From positions 1 to 64,000 of the forward strand of contig NZ_NERU01000020.1 of assembly GCF_003063265.1 (NCBI RefSeq): a stretch of DNA of 64,000 bases, read 5' to 3'. Every line of letters begins with the position of its first letter. Position 1 is the first letter of the stretch. Below are positions 1-8,399 of this stretch, piece after piece. The notes beneath the pieces are model-generated. The model ran no database searches and had not been told where the DNA came from. It saw nothing but the letters and a program-made list of their open reading frames with translations. The translations under genes and the position numbers were made by a program. Origin of the DNA: Limnohabitans sp. WS1 (lineage in GTDB: Bacteria > Pseudomonadota > Gammaproteobacteria > Burkholderiales > Burkholderiaceae_C).

Positions 1-102
1 TCAGCCTCGTAGTCCCTGAACCACAGTCACTGACCGAGAAGACAAAAGAAACAGAGAAAGCTGAAAAACAACCGGTACCTATTGACAGGTCAATCCATAC
101 CA

Positions 103-170
103 GGAGCCCCGCCCCCGGGGCGATGTGTCGTGGTCTGCGAGGCTGATCGCGACGGGGGCGTCGCTCCTAC
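103..170. repeat. REP-like doublet, single copy
   Basis: One REP doublet lies just downstream of the acyl-CoA ligase gene. It has a GC-rich hairpin (stem GCCCCG, loop CCCC, stem CGGGGC, then GAT), a short spacer, and a second hairpin in inverse orientation ending in GCTCCTAC. It belongs to the same family as the arrays near 5.7, 9.9, 14.2, 21.5 and 55.2 kb. Bases 1-102 to its left hold no gene I can support. Confidence 0.85.
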
Positions 171-189
171 AAACGGCCCCTGTTTTGCA

Positions 190-1818
190 TCAAAGACCCG
201 GCAACACGTAATCGGCCAATTGTTCGCGCAAACGGGTCTTGAGCATCTTGCCGGTGCCGCCCAAAGGAATGGCATCGACAAAGACCACGTCGTCCGGAAT
301 CTGCCATTTGGCGGTCTTGCCGTCGTAAAAAGCAATGAGCTCTTCACGGCTGAGCTCCGCGCCCGGTTTCTTGACCACACACACAATCGGCCGCTCGTCC
401 CACTTGGGGTGGCGCATGCCAATGCAAGCGGCCATGGCGACCGCCGGGTGGGCCATGGCGATGTTTTCCACATCGATCGAGCTGATCCACTCGCCGCCGG
501 ACTTGATCACGTCTTTGCTGCGGTCGGTGATTTGCATGAAGCCATCGGCGTCGATGGTGGCCACATCGCCTGTGGGGAACCAGCCGTCCACCAAGGGGGT
601 GCCGCCTTCTTGTTTGTAATAAGAGGCAATCACCCAGGGGCCTTTGACCAGCAGGTCGCCTGCGGCCTTGCCATCGTGCGGCAGGGTGTGGCCGTCGGCA
701 TCGACGATCTTCATGTCAATGCCAAAAATGCAGCGGCCTTGCTTCATGCGCAGTTTCATCTGCTGCTCGGCGGGCAGGCTCAGGTGCTTGTTTTTCAGCG
801 TGCACACGGTGCCCAGTGGGCTCAGCTCGGTCATGCCCCAGGCGTGCAACACGTCCACTTGATAGTCTTCGCGGAAGGCATCGATCATGGCGGGCGGGCA
901 GGCCGAGCCACCAATCACGGTGCGGTTCAGGCGGCTGAACTTCAGGCCTGCCGGCTTCATGTGGCCCAGCAACATTTGCCACACAGTGGGCACACCGGCG
1001 GCAAACGTCACGCCTTCAGATTCGATCAGCTCATACACCGATTTGCCGTCCAGCGCCGGGCCAGGGAACACCAATTTGGACCCCGCCATGGCCGCGCTGT
1101 AGGGAATGCCCCAGGCGTTGACGTGGAACATGGGCACCACCGGCAAGATGGCGTCGCGCGCCGAAATGCACATCGAGTCGGGCAAGGCAGCGGCATAGGC
1201 GTGCAGCACGGTAGAGCGGTGGCTGTACAAAGCGCCCTTGGGGTTGCCCGTGGTGCCGCTGGTGTAGCACAAGCTGCAGGCGGTGTTTTCGTCGAGCTGC
1301 GGCCAGGTGTAGCTGCTGCTTTGCTGGCCCATCCAGGCTTCGTAACTCACCAAATTCGGGATGCCGGTGTCAGCGGGCAGTTTGTCGGCGTCGCACAAAG
1401 CCACGTAGTGCGTCACTGTTTTGCAATGCGCGTGCAAGGCCTGCACCAAGGGCAAAAACGTCATGTCAAAGCACAGCACCTGGTCTTCGGCGTGGTTGGC
1501 AATCCAGGCCATTTGCTCCGGGTGCAGGCGCGGGTTGAGGGTGTGCAGCACACGGCCCGAGCCGCTCACGCCAAAGTACAACTCCAGGTGGCGGTAGCCG
1601 TTCCAGGCCAAAGTGGCCACGCGGGCGCCTTGCGGAATGTTTTGACCGTCCAGGGCATTGGCCACTTGGCGCGAGCGGCGAGCCACTTGGGCCCAATCAC
1701 TGCGGTGAATGTCACCCTCTACGCGGCGTGACACGATCTCGCTGTCGCCGTGGTGTTTCTCTGCAAATTCGATCAAAGAAGAAATCTGCAGCGATTGTTG
1801 TTGCATCAGTCCCAGCAT
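190..1818 (-). CDS. AMP-forming acyl-CoA ligase (AlkK-like, medium/long-chain fatty acids)
   Basis: This 542-residue enzyme of the ANL superfamily probably activates fatty acids to acyl-CoA via an acyl-adenylate in the cytoplasm. The AMP-binding P-loop YTSGTTGNPKG, the WGMTE motif, the GWFPTGD hinge-region motif and the C-terminal lysine in GGTGKMLK are all readable. The start was placed at MLGLMQQ because AGGAGA lies about 7 bases upstream and AlkK-type ligases begin with MLGLM; an upstream in-frame ATG at 1860 would add 14 unsupported residues. The gene is divergent from selO across 123 bp. Chain-length preference cannot be read from sequence, and other carboxylates remain possible. Confidence 0.9.
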   Translation of the reverse strand: MLGLMQQQSLQISSLIEFAEKHHGDSEIVSRRVEGDIHRSDWAQVARRSRQVANALDGQNIPQGARVATLAWNGYRHLELYFGVSGSGRVLHTLNPRLHPEQMAWIANHAEDQVLCFDMTFLPLVQALHAHCKTVTHYVALCDADKLPADTGIPNLVSYEAWMGQQSSSYTWPQLDENTACSLCYTSGTTGNPKGALYSHRSTVLHAYAAALPDSMCISARDAILPVVPMFHVNAWGIPYSAAMAGSKLVFPGPALDGKSVYELIESEGVTFAAGVPTVWQMLLGHMKPAGLKFSRLNRTVIGGSACPPAMIDAFREDYQVDVLHAWGMTELSPLGTVCTLKNKHLSLPAEQQMKLRMKQGRCIFGIDMKIVDADGHTLPHDGKAAGDLLVKGPWVIASYYKQEGGTPLVDGWFPTGDVATIDADGFMQITDRSKDVIKSGGEWISSIDVENIAMAHPAVAMAACIGMRHPKWDERPIVCVVKKPGAELSREELIAFYDGKTAKWQIPDDVVFVDAIPLGGTGKMLKTRLREQLADYVLPGL

Positions 1819-1941
1819 GGGGGGTCTCCTGTCAGGGCGGTGGTTGGGTAAAAAAATCATTGTGCACCGGCGACACAGCGCGCCCCTAGTTAAAACCCGC
1901 CAAACAGCGGGTGCTTGTCAAGGGCGTGACAATCGGTCCCC

Positions 1942-3489
1942 ATGTCATCTGCCCCTTTGGAAACCCCCACCAACCCTGCCAGCCCCTTGCCCGTGCTGGA
2001 CTGGACACACCGCCTGACCCAATTGGGCCCCCGTTTTTGGACCCCCTTGCAGCCCACGCCCGTGGCCGCGCCACGCTGGGCCGCCCGCAACACCGATTTG
2101 CTGGCCCAACTGGGCTGGCCCGACGCGTTGTTTGACGACGACCACCTGCAAGCCTTCGCGGGCAATGCGCTCATGGTCGGCTCTCACCCACTGGCCACCG
2201 TTTACAGCGGGCACCAATTTGGTCAATGGGCCGGGCAGCTGGGCGACGGGCGGGCCATCTGGCTGGGCGAGGCCCAATCTGTGCAAGGCCCGCAAGAGAT
2301 TCAGCTCAAAGGCGCGGGCCGCACACCCTACTCGCGCGGCGGCGATGGCCGGGCTGTGCTGCGCTCCAGCATCCGCGAATACCTGTGCAGCGAAGCCATG
2401 CACGGCCTGGGCATTGCCACCACCCGGGCGCTGTGCCTGGTGGCTTCGCCCGAACCCGTGCGCCGCGAAACCCTCGAAACCGCCGCCATCGTCTCCCGCG
2501 TCGCCCCCAGCTTTTTGCGCTTTGGCCACTTCGAGCATTTTTCAGCCCAAGGCGACACCGACAGCCTGCGCACCCTGGCCGACCACACCATCGCCCACCA
2601 CCTGCCCGAATGCCTCGAACGCGCCGAGCGCTGGCAAGGCAATGTGTACGCCGCCCTGCTCGATGAAGTGCAAGAGCGCACCGCCCAATTGCTCGCCCAA
2701 TGGCAGGCGGTGGGCTTTTGCCACGGCGTCATGAACACCGACAACATGAGCCTGCTGGGCTTGACCATCGACTACGGCCCCTTCCAGTTCATGGACAGCT
2801 TTGACCCCGGTCACATCTGCAACCACTCGGACCACCAAGGGCGCTACGCCTACGGACGCCAACCCAACGTGGCCTATTGGAATTTGTACTGCCTGGCGCA
2901 GGCGCTGGCCCCCTTGATCGATGACCACGACATGACGCTGCAGGTGCTGGAGGGCTATAAAACCCTGTTCCCCCGCTACTTGGGCGATGCCATGCGGGCC
3001 AAACTGGGCTTGACCGGCGACTTGGCCCCCGAATCCGAGCGTGAAGCCGACTGGACCCTCGTTGAAGACGTGATGCAGCTCATGGCGGCTGAAAAAGTGG
3101 ACTTCACCCTGTTTTGGCGGCAACTGAGCCAAGCGGTGGTGCATCAATCGACCGCTTCTGCTTTGAGCGATGCGGGCTGGAGCGCTGTGACCGACCTGGT
3201 CCTGGACCGCCCTCGCCTGCTGGCTTGGTTGGCGCGGTACACCGAACGGGCTGGACGTGCGCATTTTTCAGCCATGGGACCACAGATGTTGCGCACCAAC
3301 CCGAAGTTTGTGCTGCGCAACCACTTGGCCGAGGTGGCCATTCGCCAAGCCCAAGCGGGTGACTTCTCGGAAATCGAGACCCTCTACAACTTGTTAAAGT
3401 CCCCCTTCGACGAGCATCCAGGCTGTGAGGCCTATGCCGACCTTCCGCCCGACTGGGCGGCCCAACTGGAAATCAGCTGTTCATCATGA
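1942..3489 (+). CDS. selO: Protein adenylyltransferase SelO (YdiU family)
   Basis: This 515-residue pseudokinase-fold enzyme is slightly longer than the ~480-residue E. coli YdiU. The family transfers AMP from ATP to Ser/Thr/Tyr of target proteins and is linked to redox homeostasis. The N-terminal part carries LATVYSGHQFGQWAGQLGDGRA, followed by GAGRTPYSRGGDGRAVLR (nucleotide-binding region). The catalytic-loop equivalent is HGVMNTDN and the metal-binding motif DYGPF. The C-terminus ends in SCSS, where Cys replaces the selenocysteine of vertebrate SelO. The stop codon overlaps the msrB start (ATGA), so the two are translationally coupled. Confidence 0.95.
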   Translation: MSSAPLETPTNPASPLPVLDWTHRLTQLGPRFWTPLQPTPVAAPRWAARNTDLLAQLGWPDALFDDDHLQAFAGNALMVGSHPLATVYSGHQFGQWAGQLGDGRAIWLGEAQSVQGPQEIQLKGAGRTPYSRGGDGRAVLRSSIREYLCSEAMHGLGIATTRALCLVASPEPVRRETLETAAIVSRVAPSFLRFGHFEHFSAQGDTDSLRTLADHTIAHHLPECLERAERWQGNVYAALLDEVQERTAQLLAQWQAVGFCHGVMNTDNMSLLGLTIDYGPFQFMDSFDPGHICNHSDHQGRYAYGRQPNVAYWNLYCLAQALAPLIDDHDMTLQVLEGYKTLFPRYLGDAMRAKLGLTGDLAPESEREADWTLVEDVMQLMAAEKVDFTLFWRQLSQAVVHQSTASALSDAGWSAVTDLVLDRPRLLAWLARYTERAGRAHFSAMGPQMLRTNPKFVLRNHLAEVAIRQAQAGDFSEIETLYNLLKSPFDEHPGCEAYADLPPDWAAQLEISCSS

Positions 3490-3893
3490 ACCAAATCACC
3501 AAAACCGACCAAGAGTGGCGCGAACTGCTGGCCGCCAAAGGGGCTGAGCCTGTGGCCTACGCCGTCACTCGCCAAGCCGCCACCGAGCGCCCGTTCACCG
3601 GCAAATACGAGGGCCATTGGTCCAGCGGCATTTACCGCTGCATCTGCTGCGACGCCGAGCTGTTCAAGTCGGGCACCAAGTTTGACGCGGGGTGCGGCTG
3701 GCCAAGCTTTTACCAAGCGGCCTCCGAAGGGGCCATCGAAGAGCGCGTGGACACCAGCCACGGCATGCGCCGGGTGGAAACCGTGTGCGCCCAATGCGGC
3801 GCGCACCTGGGCCATGTGTTCGAAGACGGCCCTGCCCCCACGGGCTTGCGTTACTGCATGAACTCCGCCTCGTTAGACTTCGAGGCTTCCTGA
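3486..3893 (+). CDS. msrB: Peptide-methionine (R)-S-oxide reductase MsrB
   Basis: This 135-residue cytoplasmic enzyme reduces methionine-R-sulfoxide in proteins. Two CxxC zinc pairs are visible (CICC and CAQC). The catalytic Cys lies in RYCMNSASLDF near the C-terminus, and the GCGWPSFY motif of the family is present. It is a stand-alone MsrB with no MsrA fusion. Its start overlaps the selO stop by four bases, so it is probably co-transcribed with selO. The coupling with SelO fits a shared role in oxidative protein damage. Confidence 0.96.
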   Translation: MNQITKTDQEWRELLAAKGAEPVAYAVTRQAATERPFTGKYEGHWSSGIYRCICCDAELFKSGTKFDAGCGWPSFYQAASEGAIEERVDTSHGMRRVETVCAQCGAHLGHVFEDGPAPTGLRYCMNSASLDFEAS

Positions 3894-3937
3894 CCCAACC
3901 GGCTGTGCATGACTGGCACGGCCTTGCGACCCATTTC

Positions 3938-4480
3938 ATGAAATTCATCCTCGACTTTTTCCCCATCCTGCTGTTTTTTGGCGCGTACAAGATGGGCGAC
4001 ATCTACACCGCCACGGCGGTGCTCATGGCAGCCACCGTGCTGCAAACGGCCATCATTTACAAAATGGACGGCAAACTGCAGACCATGCACAAGATCACGC
4101 TGGTGCTTGTGCTGGGCTTTGGTGCCCTGACCCTGGGCCTGCACGACGAGCGCTTCATCAAGTGGAAACCCACCTTGTTGTACTCAGGTTTGGCCATTGC
4201 CTTGGCTGTGGCGCATTGGTTTTTGAAGAAAAACTTTTTGCACATGCTGCTGGGCGCGCAACTGCAGCTGCCCCATGCCGTGTGGAACCGCCTGAACCTG
4301 TCGTGGATGGTGTATTGCGTTTTCATGGCCACCATCAACGCTTACGTGGCGCACTACTTCAGCACCGAAGACTGGGTCAACTTCAAGCTCTGGGGTTACG
4401 TGTTCCCGGTGGTCTTTATATTGGGACAAGGCCTGTACATCTCGCGCTACTTGCCCAAAGACGAGGACAAACAGCCATGA
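3938..4480 (+). CDS. yciB: Inner-membrane septation protein YciB/IspA-type
   Basis: This 180-residue integral membrane protein of the YciB (intracellular septation) family acts in cell-envelope integrity and division in enterics. It starts MKFILDFFPILLFF, and five hydrophobic segments can be read. Typical family motifs are LDFFPILLFFGAYK near the start and MLGAQLQLPHAVWNRLN in the middle. The start at 3938 matches the conserved family N-terminus; a longer in-frame extension reads through msrB and was rejected. The stop overlaps the next gene by four bases (ATGA), so it belongs to the selO-msrB operon. The order YciB then BolA is common in betaproteobacteria. Confidence 0.92.
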   Translation: MKFILDFFPILLFFGAYKMGDIYTATAVLMAATVLQTAIIYKMDGKLQTMHKITLVLVLGFGALTLGLHDERFIKWKPTLLYSGLAIALAVAHWFLKKNFLHMLLGAQLQLPHAVWNRLNLSWMVYCVFMATINAYVAHYFSTEDWVNFKLWGYVFPVVFILGQGLYISRYLPKDEDKQP

Positions 4481-4749
4481 ACCAGACCACTTTGCCCCTC
4501 AGCGCCCAAATCCACGCCCGCCTGACCGAGCGTTTGCAACCTACCGAGTTGCGCGTCACCGACGAGAGCGCTGCACATGCCGGCCACATGGGGGCCAACG
4601 ACAGTGGCCAAGGTACGCACATGCGGGTGTGCATTGCTTCACCTTTGTTTACAGGCATCAGCCGCGTACAGCGCCATCGCCTTGTGTATGATGCGCTGCA
4701 AGATTTCATTGACCAAGGCTTGCACGCTTTGGCCATCGAGCTGATCTGA
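4477..4749 (+). CDS. BolA family protein
   Basis: This 90-residue protein has the BolA/IbaG fold. The conserved part runs through THMRVCIAS, then FTGISRVQRHRLVYDAL with the invariant His used for Fe-S binding with monothiol glutaredoxins. BolA proteins handle Fe-S cluster trafficking and morphology or stress responses. The ATG overlaps the yciB stop, and a terminator follows directly, so this is the last gene of the selO-msrB-yciB-bolA operon. I cannot separate BolA from IbaG on this sequence alone. Confidence 0.9.
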   Translation: MNQTTLPLSAQIHARLTERLQPTELRVTDESAAHAGHMGANDSGQGTHMRVCIASPLFTGISRVQRHRLVYDALQDFIDQGLHALAIELI

Positions 4750-4753
4750 ATCC

Positions 4754-4789
4754 GGGCCGTCACCCACATCGGTGGCAGCCCCTTTTTTT
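4754..4789 (+). terminator. Rho-independent terminator after bolA
   Basis: An 11-bp stem with one mismatch and one wobble (GGGCCGTCACC against GGTGGCAGCCC) and a 6-base loop is followed by seven T residues. It lies five bases past the bolA stop and closes the four-gene operon. Confidence 0.8.
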
Positions 4790-4834
4790 GAACCCTTCAC
4801 TTACACCTGACACAACGTCATTGAGGAAAAAACG

Positions 4835-5608
4835 ATGAAAAAGCAAATGCTCAGCGCCGCTTTGGTGGCCTTGCTGGCGACCCCCGTTCTGGCGCAAAAC
4901 CTGGCAGTCGTCAACGGCAAGCCTGTGCCTTCTTCGCGCGTCAAAGCGCTGCAGCAGCAAGTTGAGGCCTCTGGCCGCCCGGTCACCCCCGAAGTGCTGG
5001 CCCAGATCAAAGAAGAGCTGATCGCCCGCGAAGTGTTCATGCAAGAAGCCCGCAAGCGCGGCCTGGACGCCTCTGACGACTACAAAACCCAGCTGGAACT
5101 GGCCCGTCAAACCATCTTGATTCGCCAATTGTTTGCCGACTTCCAAAAGAAAAACCCCGTCACCGATGCCGACATCAAGGCTGAATACGACAAGTTTGCT
5201 GCGGCCAACGGTGGCAAGGAATACCGTGCACGTCACATTTTGGTCGAGACCGAAGCCGACGCTAAAGCCCTGATCGCCGAAATCAAAAAAGGCGGCAGCT
5301 TTGAAGAGTTGGCCAAAAAAGCCTCCAAAGACCCAGGGTCTGGTGCCAACGGTGGTGACCTGGATTGGGCCGCAGCGGGCAGCTACGTGCCTGAGTTTTC
5401 CGGTGCCATGACCAAGCTGGAAAAAGGCCAGATGACCGACACGCCTGTCAAGAGTCAGTTTGGCTTTCACATCATCCGTGTGGACGACGTGCGTGAAGCC
5501 CAGTTGCCCAAGCTCGACGAGGTCAAACCCCAGATTTCACAGCAGCTGCAACAGCAAAAACTGGCCAAGTTCCAGGAAGACCTGCGCAGCAAAGCCAAGA
5601 TTCAGTGA
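4835..5608 (+). CDS. Periplasmic peptidyl-prolyl cis-trans isomerase, parvulin (PpiC/SurA) type
   Basis: This 257-residue exported foldase begins with a Sec signal peptide (MKKQMLSAALVALLATPVLA, cleavage before QN). A SurA-like helical N-domain follows (about residues 25-125). Then comes one parvulin domain (about 133-225) with RARHILVE at the start, the GSGANGGDLDW loop, the VPEF motif and the FGFHIIRV end. A short Gln-rich C-terminal helix completes it. The family isomerises Xaa-Pro bonds of envelope proteins. A purine-rich GAGGA site precedes the ATG. It has its own terminator and is separated from the upstream operon by another one, so it is probably monocistronic. Confidence 0.93.
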   Translation: MKKQMLSAALVALLATPVLAQNLAVVNGKPVPSSRVKALQQQVEASGRPVTPEVLAQIKEELIAREVFMQEARKRGLDASDDYKTQLELARQTILIRQLFADFQKKNPVTDADIKAEYDKFAAANGGKEYRARHILVETEADAKALIAEIKKGGSFEELAKKASKDPGSGANGGDLDWAAAGSYVPEFSGAMTKLEKGQMTDTPVKSQFGFHIIRVDDVREAQLPKLDEVKPQISQQLQQQKLAKFQEDLRSKAKIQ

Positions 5609-5634
5609 TCTGAGTTCTTGCTGCTTGCAACCCC

Positions 5635-5660
5635 AAAACGCGGCTTCGGCCGCGTTTTTT
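5635..5660 (+). terminator. Rho-independent terminator after the parvulin gene
   Basis: A perfect 10-bp stem (AAAACGCGGC / GCCGCGTTTT) has a TTCG tetraloop and runs into a T tract. The A and T flanks mean it could work in both directions. Confidence 0.92.
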
Positions 5661-5736
5661 ATTCGCTGTTAATCCGGCCTTGTAAGATTTGCAGTGAAGG
5701 TGGGTCTTGGGCTTGGCGATCAGTCATTGGACGAGT

Positions 5737-6256
5737 GTGGGGCCCCTGCCCTCGAGGCGATCGTGTTTTTGTAGGCCCCCCGCCCTCGGGGCGATGGTTG
5801 GTGGTCTGCGAGGCTTTTCGCGACGGGGGCGTCGCTCCTACGGGGACACTGCCCTGCATTTTGTAGGAGCCCCACCCTCGGGGCGATTCTTGGTGGTCTG
5901 CGAGGCTTTTCGCGACGGGGGCGTCGCTCCTACGGGGACACTGCCCTGGATTTTGTAGGAGCCCCGCCCTCGGGGCGATGGTTGGTGGTCTGCGAGGATT
6001 TTCGCGATGGGGGCGTCGCTCCTACAGGGACACTGCCCTGGATTTTGTGGGAGCCCCGCCCTCGAGGCGATTCTTGGTGGTCTGCGAGGCTTTTCGCGAC
6101 GGGGGCGTCGCTCCTACAGGGACATTGCCCTGGATTTTGTGGGAGCCCCGCCCTCGGGGCGATTCTTGGTGGTCTGCGAGGCTTTTCGCGACGGGGGCGT
6201 CGCTCCTACAGGGACATTGCCCTGGATTTTGTGGGAGCCCCGCCCTCGGGGCGATG
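5737..6256. repeat. REP-like tandem array, about five and a half 92-bp doublets
   Basis: This array fills most of the 700-bp gap between the parvulin gene and rlhA. The motif GCCCTCGGGGCGAT or a close variant recurs at exactly 92-bp steps (5782, 5874, 5966, 6058, 6150, 6242). Each unit holds hairpin 1 (GTRGGA, stem GCCCCG, loop CCCT, stem CGGGGC, GAT), a spacer, hairpin 2 in inverse orientation (stem GCGACG / CGTCGC, ending GCTCCTAC) and a second conserved spacer. The first element is degenerate. Open frames through the array are artefacts of its composition. No REP-associated transposase is in the window. Confidence 0.95.
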
Positions 6257-6308
6257 GTTGAGGGTCTGCCAGCGTTGCCAACTTCACAAGCTGGGATAAT
6301 CCCAGCCC

Positions 6309-8279
6309 ATGCAGCCTCACCACCTCGAACTCCTTGCCCCCGCCCGCACCTTCGACATCGGCATCGAAGCCATCAACCATGGCGCCGATGCGGTCTACAT
6401 TGGCGGCCCGTCTTTTGGGGCGCGGTCCACGGCGGACAACAGCATCCAGGATATCGCCAAGCTGGTGCAATACGCGCACCGCTTTCATAGCCGGATTTTT
6501 GTCACGCTCAACACCATCTTGCGCGACGACGAGCTGGAAGGGGCCCGCAAGCTGGCCTGGCAGCTCTATGACGCAGGTGTGGACGCGCTGATCGTGCAAG
6601 ACATGGGTTTGCTGGAGATCGACATGCCGCCGATCCAGCTGCACGCCAGTACCCAAACCGACATCCGCACGCCCGAGAAAGCCAAGTTTTTGCAAGACAC
6701 GGGTTTGAGCCAGATCGTATTGGCCCGTGAACTCACATTGCCACAGATCAGTGCCATCCGCGATGTGATCGACACCGAACGCACCGTGATCGAATTCTTT
6801 GTGCACGGCGCTTTGTGCGTGGCCTACAGCGGCCAATGCTTCATCAGCCATGCCCACACCGGGCGCAGCGCCAATCGGGGCGAGTGCTCACAAGCCTGCC
6901 GCCTGCCCTACGAAGTCAAAGACGCACAGGGCCGCATCGTGGCGCACGACAAGCATGTGCTGAGCATGAAGGACAACAACCAGAGCGATAACGTGCGCGA
7001 TTTGGTGGATGCGGGTATCCGCAGCTTCAAGATCGAAGGCCGTTACAAAGACATGGCCTATGTGAAAAACATCACGGCCCATTACCGCAAGCTGTTTGAC
7101 GAAGTGCTGGCCGAGCGGCCAGAGCTGGCCCCGTCCTCGCACGGCCGCAGCACTTTCAGCTTCGAGCCCGATCCGAACCAAAACTTCAACCGCGAGTTCA
7201 CCGACTACTTTGTGCAGGGCCGCAAGGAAGACATCGGCGCGTTTGACACGCCTAAAAACCCCGGTCAGCCCATCGGTTGGGTCAGCAAGGTGACGGCCGA
7301 GCACGTCGAAATCACCACCGAAGACCCGGCCACCGAGCTGCACAACGGTGACGGGCTTTGCTACTACGACCTGCAAAAAGAGTTGGTGGGCCTGCAAATC
7401 AACCGCGCCGAAGCCGCCAAAGGCAAAGGGGTGTGGAAGCTTTTCCCCAAAGACCCGATGGACGGCTTCAAGGACTTGCGCCAAGGCGTGCAGGTCAACC
7501 GCAACCGCGACATGAGCTGGGTGCGCACACTGGACAAAAAGTCTGCCGAGCGCCGCATGGGCGTGTGGATGCAGCTGGCTGAAAACGCCGATGGCTTGCA
7601 ACTGACGCTGACCGACGAGGTCGGCCACAGCGCCACGGCGCACATGGCCGTCGCCTGGCAAGCCCCCAAAGACTCCGCCCAGGCCGAGGACAAACTCAAA
7701 ACCGCTTTGGGCAAACTGGGGGACACCCTGTTCGAGCCACTGGACGTGCAGCTCGCCCTGCCCCGCCCCTGGTTTGTGCCGCCTTCCCAGCTCAACGCCT
7801 TGCGCCGCGACGCCGTTCAAGCCCTAGAAGATGCCCGTGCCCAAGGCCTGCACCGCCTGCCGCGTGCTGCGCCGGTGGAGCCACCTGTCGCGTACCCCGA
7901 AGACACGCTGACCTATTTGGCCAATGTGTTCAACCAAAAAGCCCGTGACTTTTACGCCAAGCACGGCGTCAAGGTGATCGCTGCCGCCTACGAGGCGCAA
8001 GAAGAGCTGGGCGAAGTCAGCCTGATGATCACCAAACACTGCGTGCGCTTTAGCCTCAGCCTGTGTCCCAAACAAGCCAAAGGCGTGACGGGCGTGCAAG
8101 GGACGGTGAAAGCCGAGCCCATGCAGCTGATCAATGGCAAGGAAAAACTCACCCTGCGATTTGACTGCAAACCCTGTGAAATGCATGTGGTCGGCAAGAT
8201 CAAAAAGTCGGTACTCAACGCCGTGCCGGAAAGCCCGGTGCAGTTTTACAAGACACGGCCTGTGGTGGGACTGCACTGA
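6309..8279 (+). CDS. rlhA: U32-family 23S rRNA 5-hydroxycytidine synthase RlhA (YdcP-like)
   Basis: This 656-residue protein closely matches the length of E. coli RlhA (653), clearly longer than the tRNA hydroxylase TrhP/YegQ (about 450). The N-terminal TIM-barrel-like U32 region begins LELLAPARTFDIGIEAINHGADAVYIG. The U32 signature includes EFFVHGALCVAYSGQCFIS and NRGECSQACRLPY with its conserved cysteines, and FKIEGRYKDM follows. The C-terminal extension ends with a CKPC motif, MHVVGKIK and VQFYKTRP. RlhA hydroxylates C2501 of 23S rRNA using prephenate-derived chemistry, though older annotation calls it a collagenase-like peptidase. The gene stands alone downstream of the REP array. Confidence 0.9.
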   Translation: MQPHHLELLAPARTFDIGIEAINHGADAVYIGGPSFGARSTADNSIQDIAKLVQYAHRFHSRIFVTLNTILRDDELEGARKLAWQLYDAGVDALIVQDMGLLEIDMPPIQLHASTQTDIRTPEKAKFLQDTGLSQIVLARELTLPQISAIRDVIDTERTVIEFFVHGALCVAYSGQCFISHAHTGRSANRGECSQACRLPYEVKDAQGRIVAHDKHVLSMKDNNQSDNVRDLVDAGIRSFKIEGRYKDMAYVKNITAHYRKLFDEVLAERPELAPSSHGRSTFSFEPDPNQNFNREFTDYFVQGRKEDIGAFDTPKNPGQPIGWVSKVTAEHVEITTEDPATELHNGDGLCYYDLQKELVGLQINRAEAAKGKGVWKLFPKDPMDGFKDLRQGVQVNRNRDMSWVRTLDKKSAERRMGVWMQLAENADGLQLTLTDEVGHSATAHMAVAWQAPKDSAQAEDKLKTALGKLGDTLFEPLDVQLALPRPWFVPPSQLNALRRDAVQALEDARAQGLHRLPRAAPVEPPVAYPEDTLTYLANVFNQKARDFYAKHGVKVIAAAYEAQEELGEVSLMITKHCVRFSLSLCPKQAKGVTGVQGTVKAEPMQLINGKEKLTLRFDCKPCEMHVVGKIKKSVLNAVPESPVQFYKTRPVVGLH

Positions 8280-8360
8280 ACGGCTGAGATCGTTCAGCTC
8301 TAGGGGGCAACAAGGCGCATGCCTTGATGGTCGTTTTAAATTTGTTCATTCCATGCTTAA

Positions 8361-8387
8361 ATTGATAAAAATTTTATTTTTATCAAT
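8361..8387. promoter_or_regulatory. AT-only inverted repeat upstream of the sensor kinase
   Basis: Perfect 10-bp arms ATTGATAAAA and TTTTATCAAT are separated by 7 bases. They end 12 bp before the kinase start in an otherwise GC-rich region. It could be an operator or promoter element for the kinase gene. No protein can be assigned to it from sequence. Confidence 0.5.
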
Positions 8388-8399
8388 AAATGACCCAGC

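Noticed and set aside
1..102. Possible 3' end of a gene entering from the left
   Set aside because: Stops appear early in the frames I checked and no family motif can be read, so nothing can be supported.
82..1731. A 549-codon plus-strand frame
   Set aside because: It is antisense to the acyl-CoA ligase, begins inside a REP element and has no recognisable domain.
5978..6490. Open frames through the REP arrays (also 21815-22294 and 55421-55852)
   Set aside because: They consist of the same translated repeat over and over (for example GAPPSGR and CEAFRDGGVAPTG), and equivalent frames are open on both strands. They are products of the repeat.
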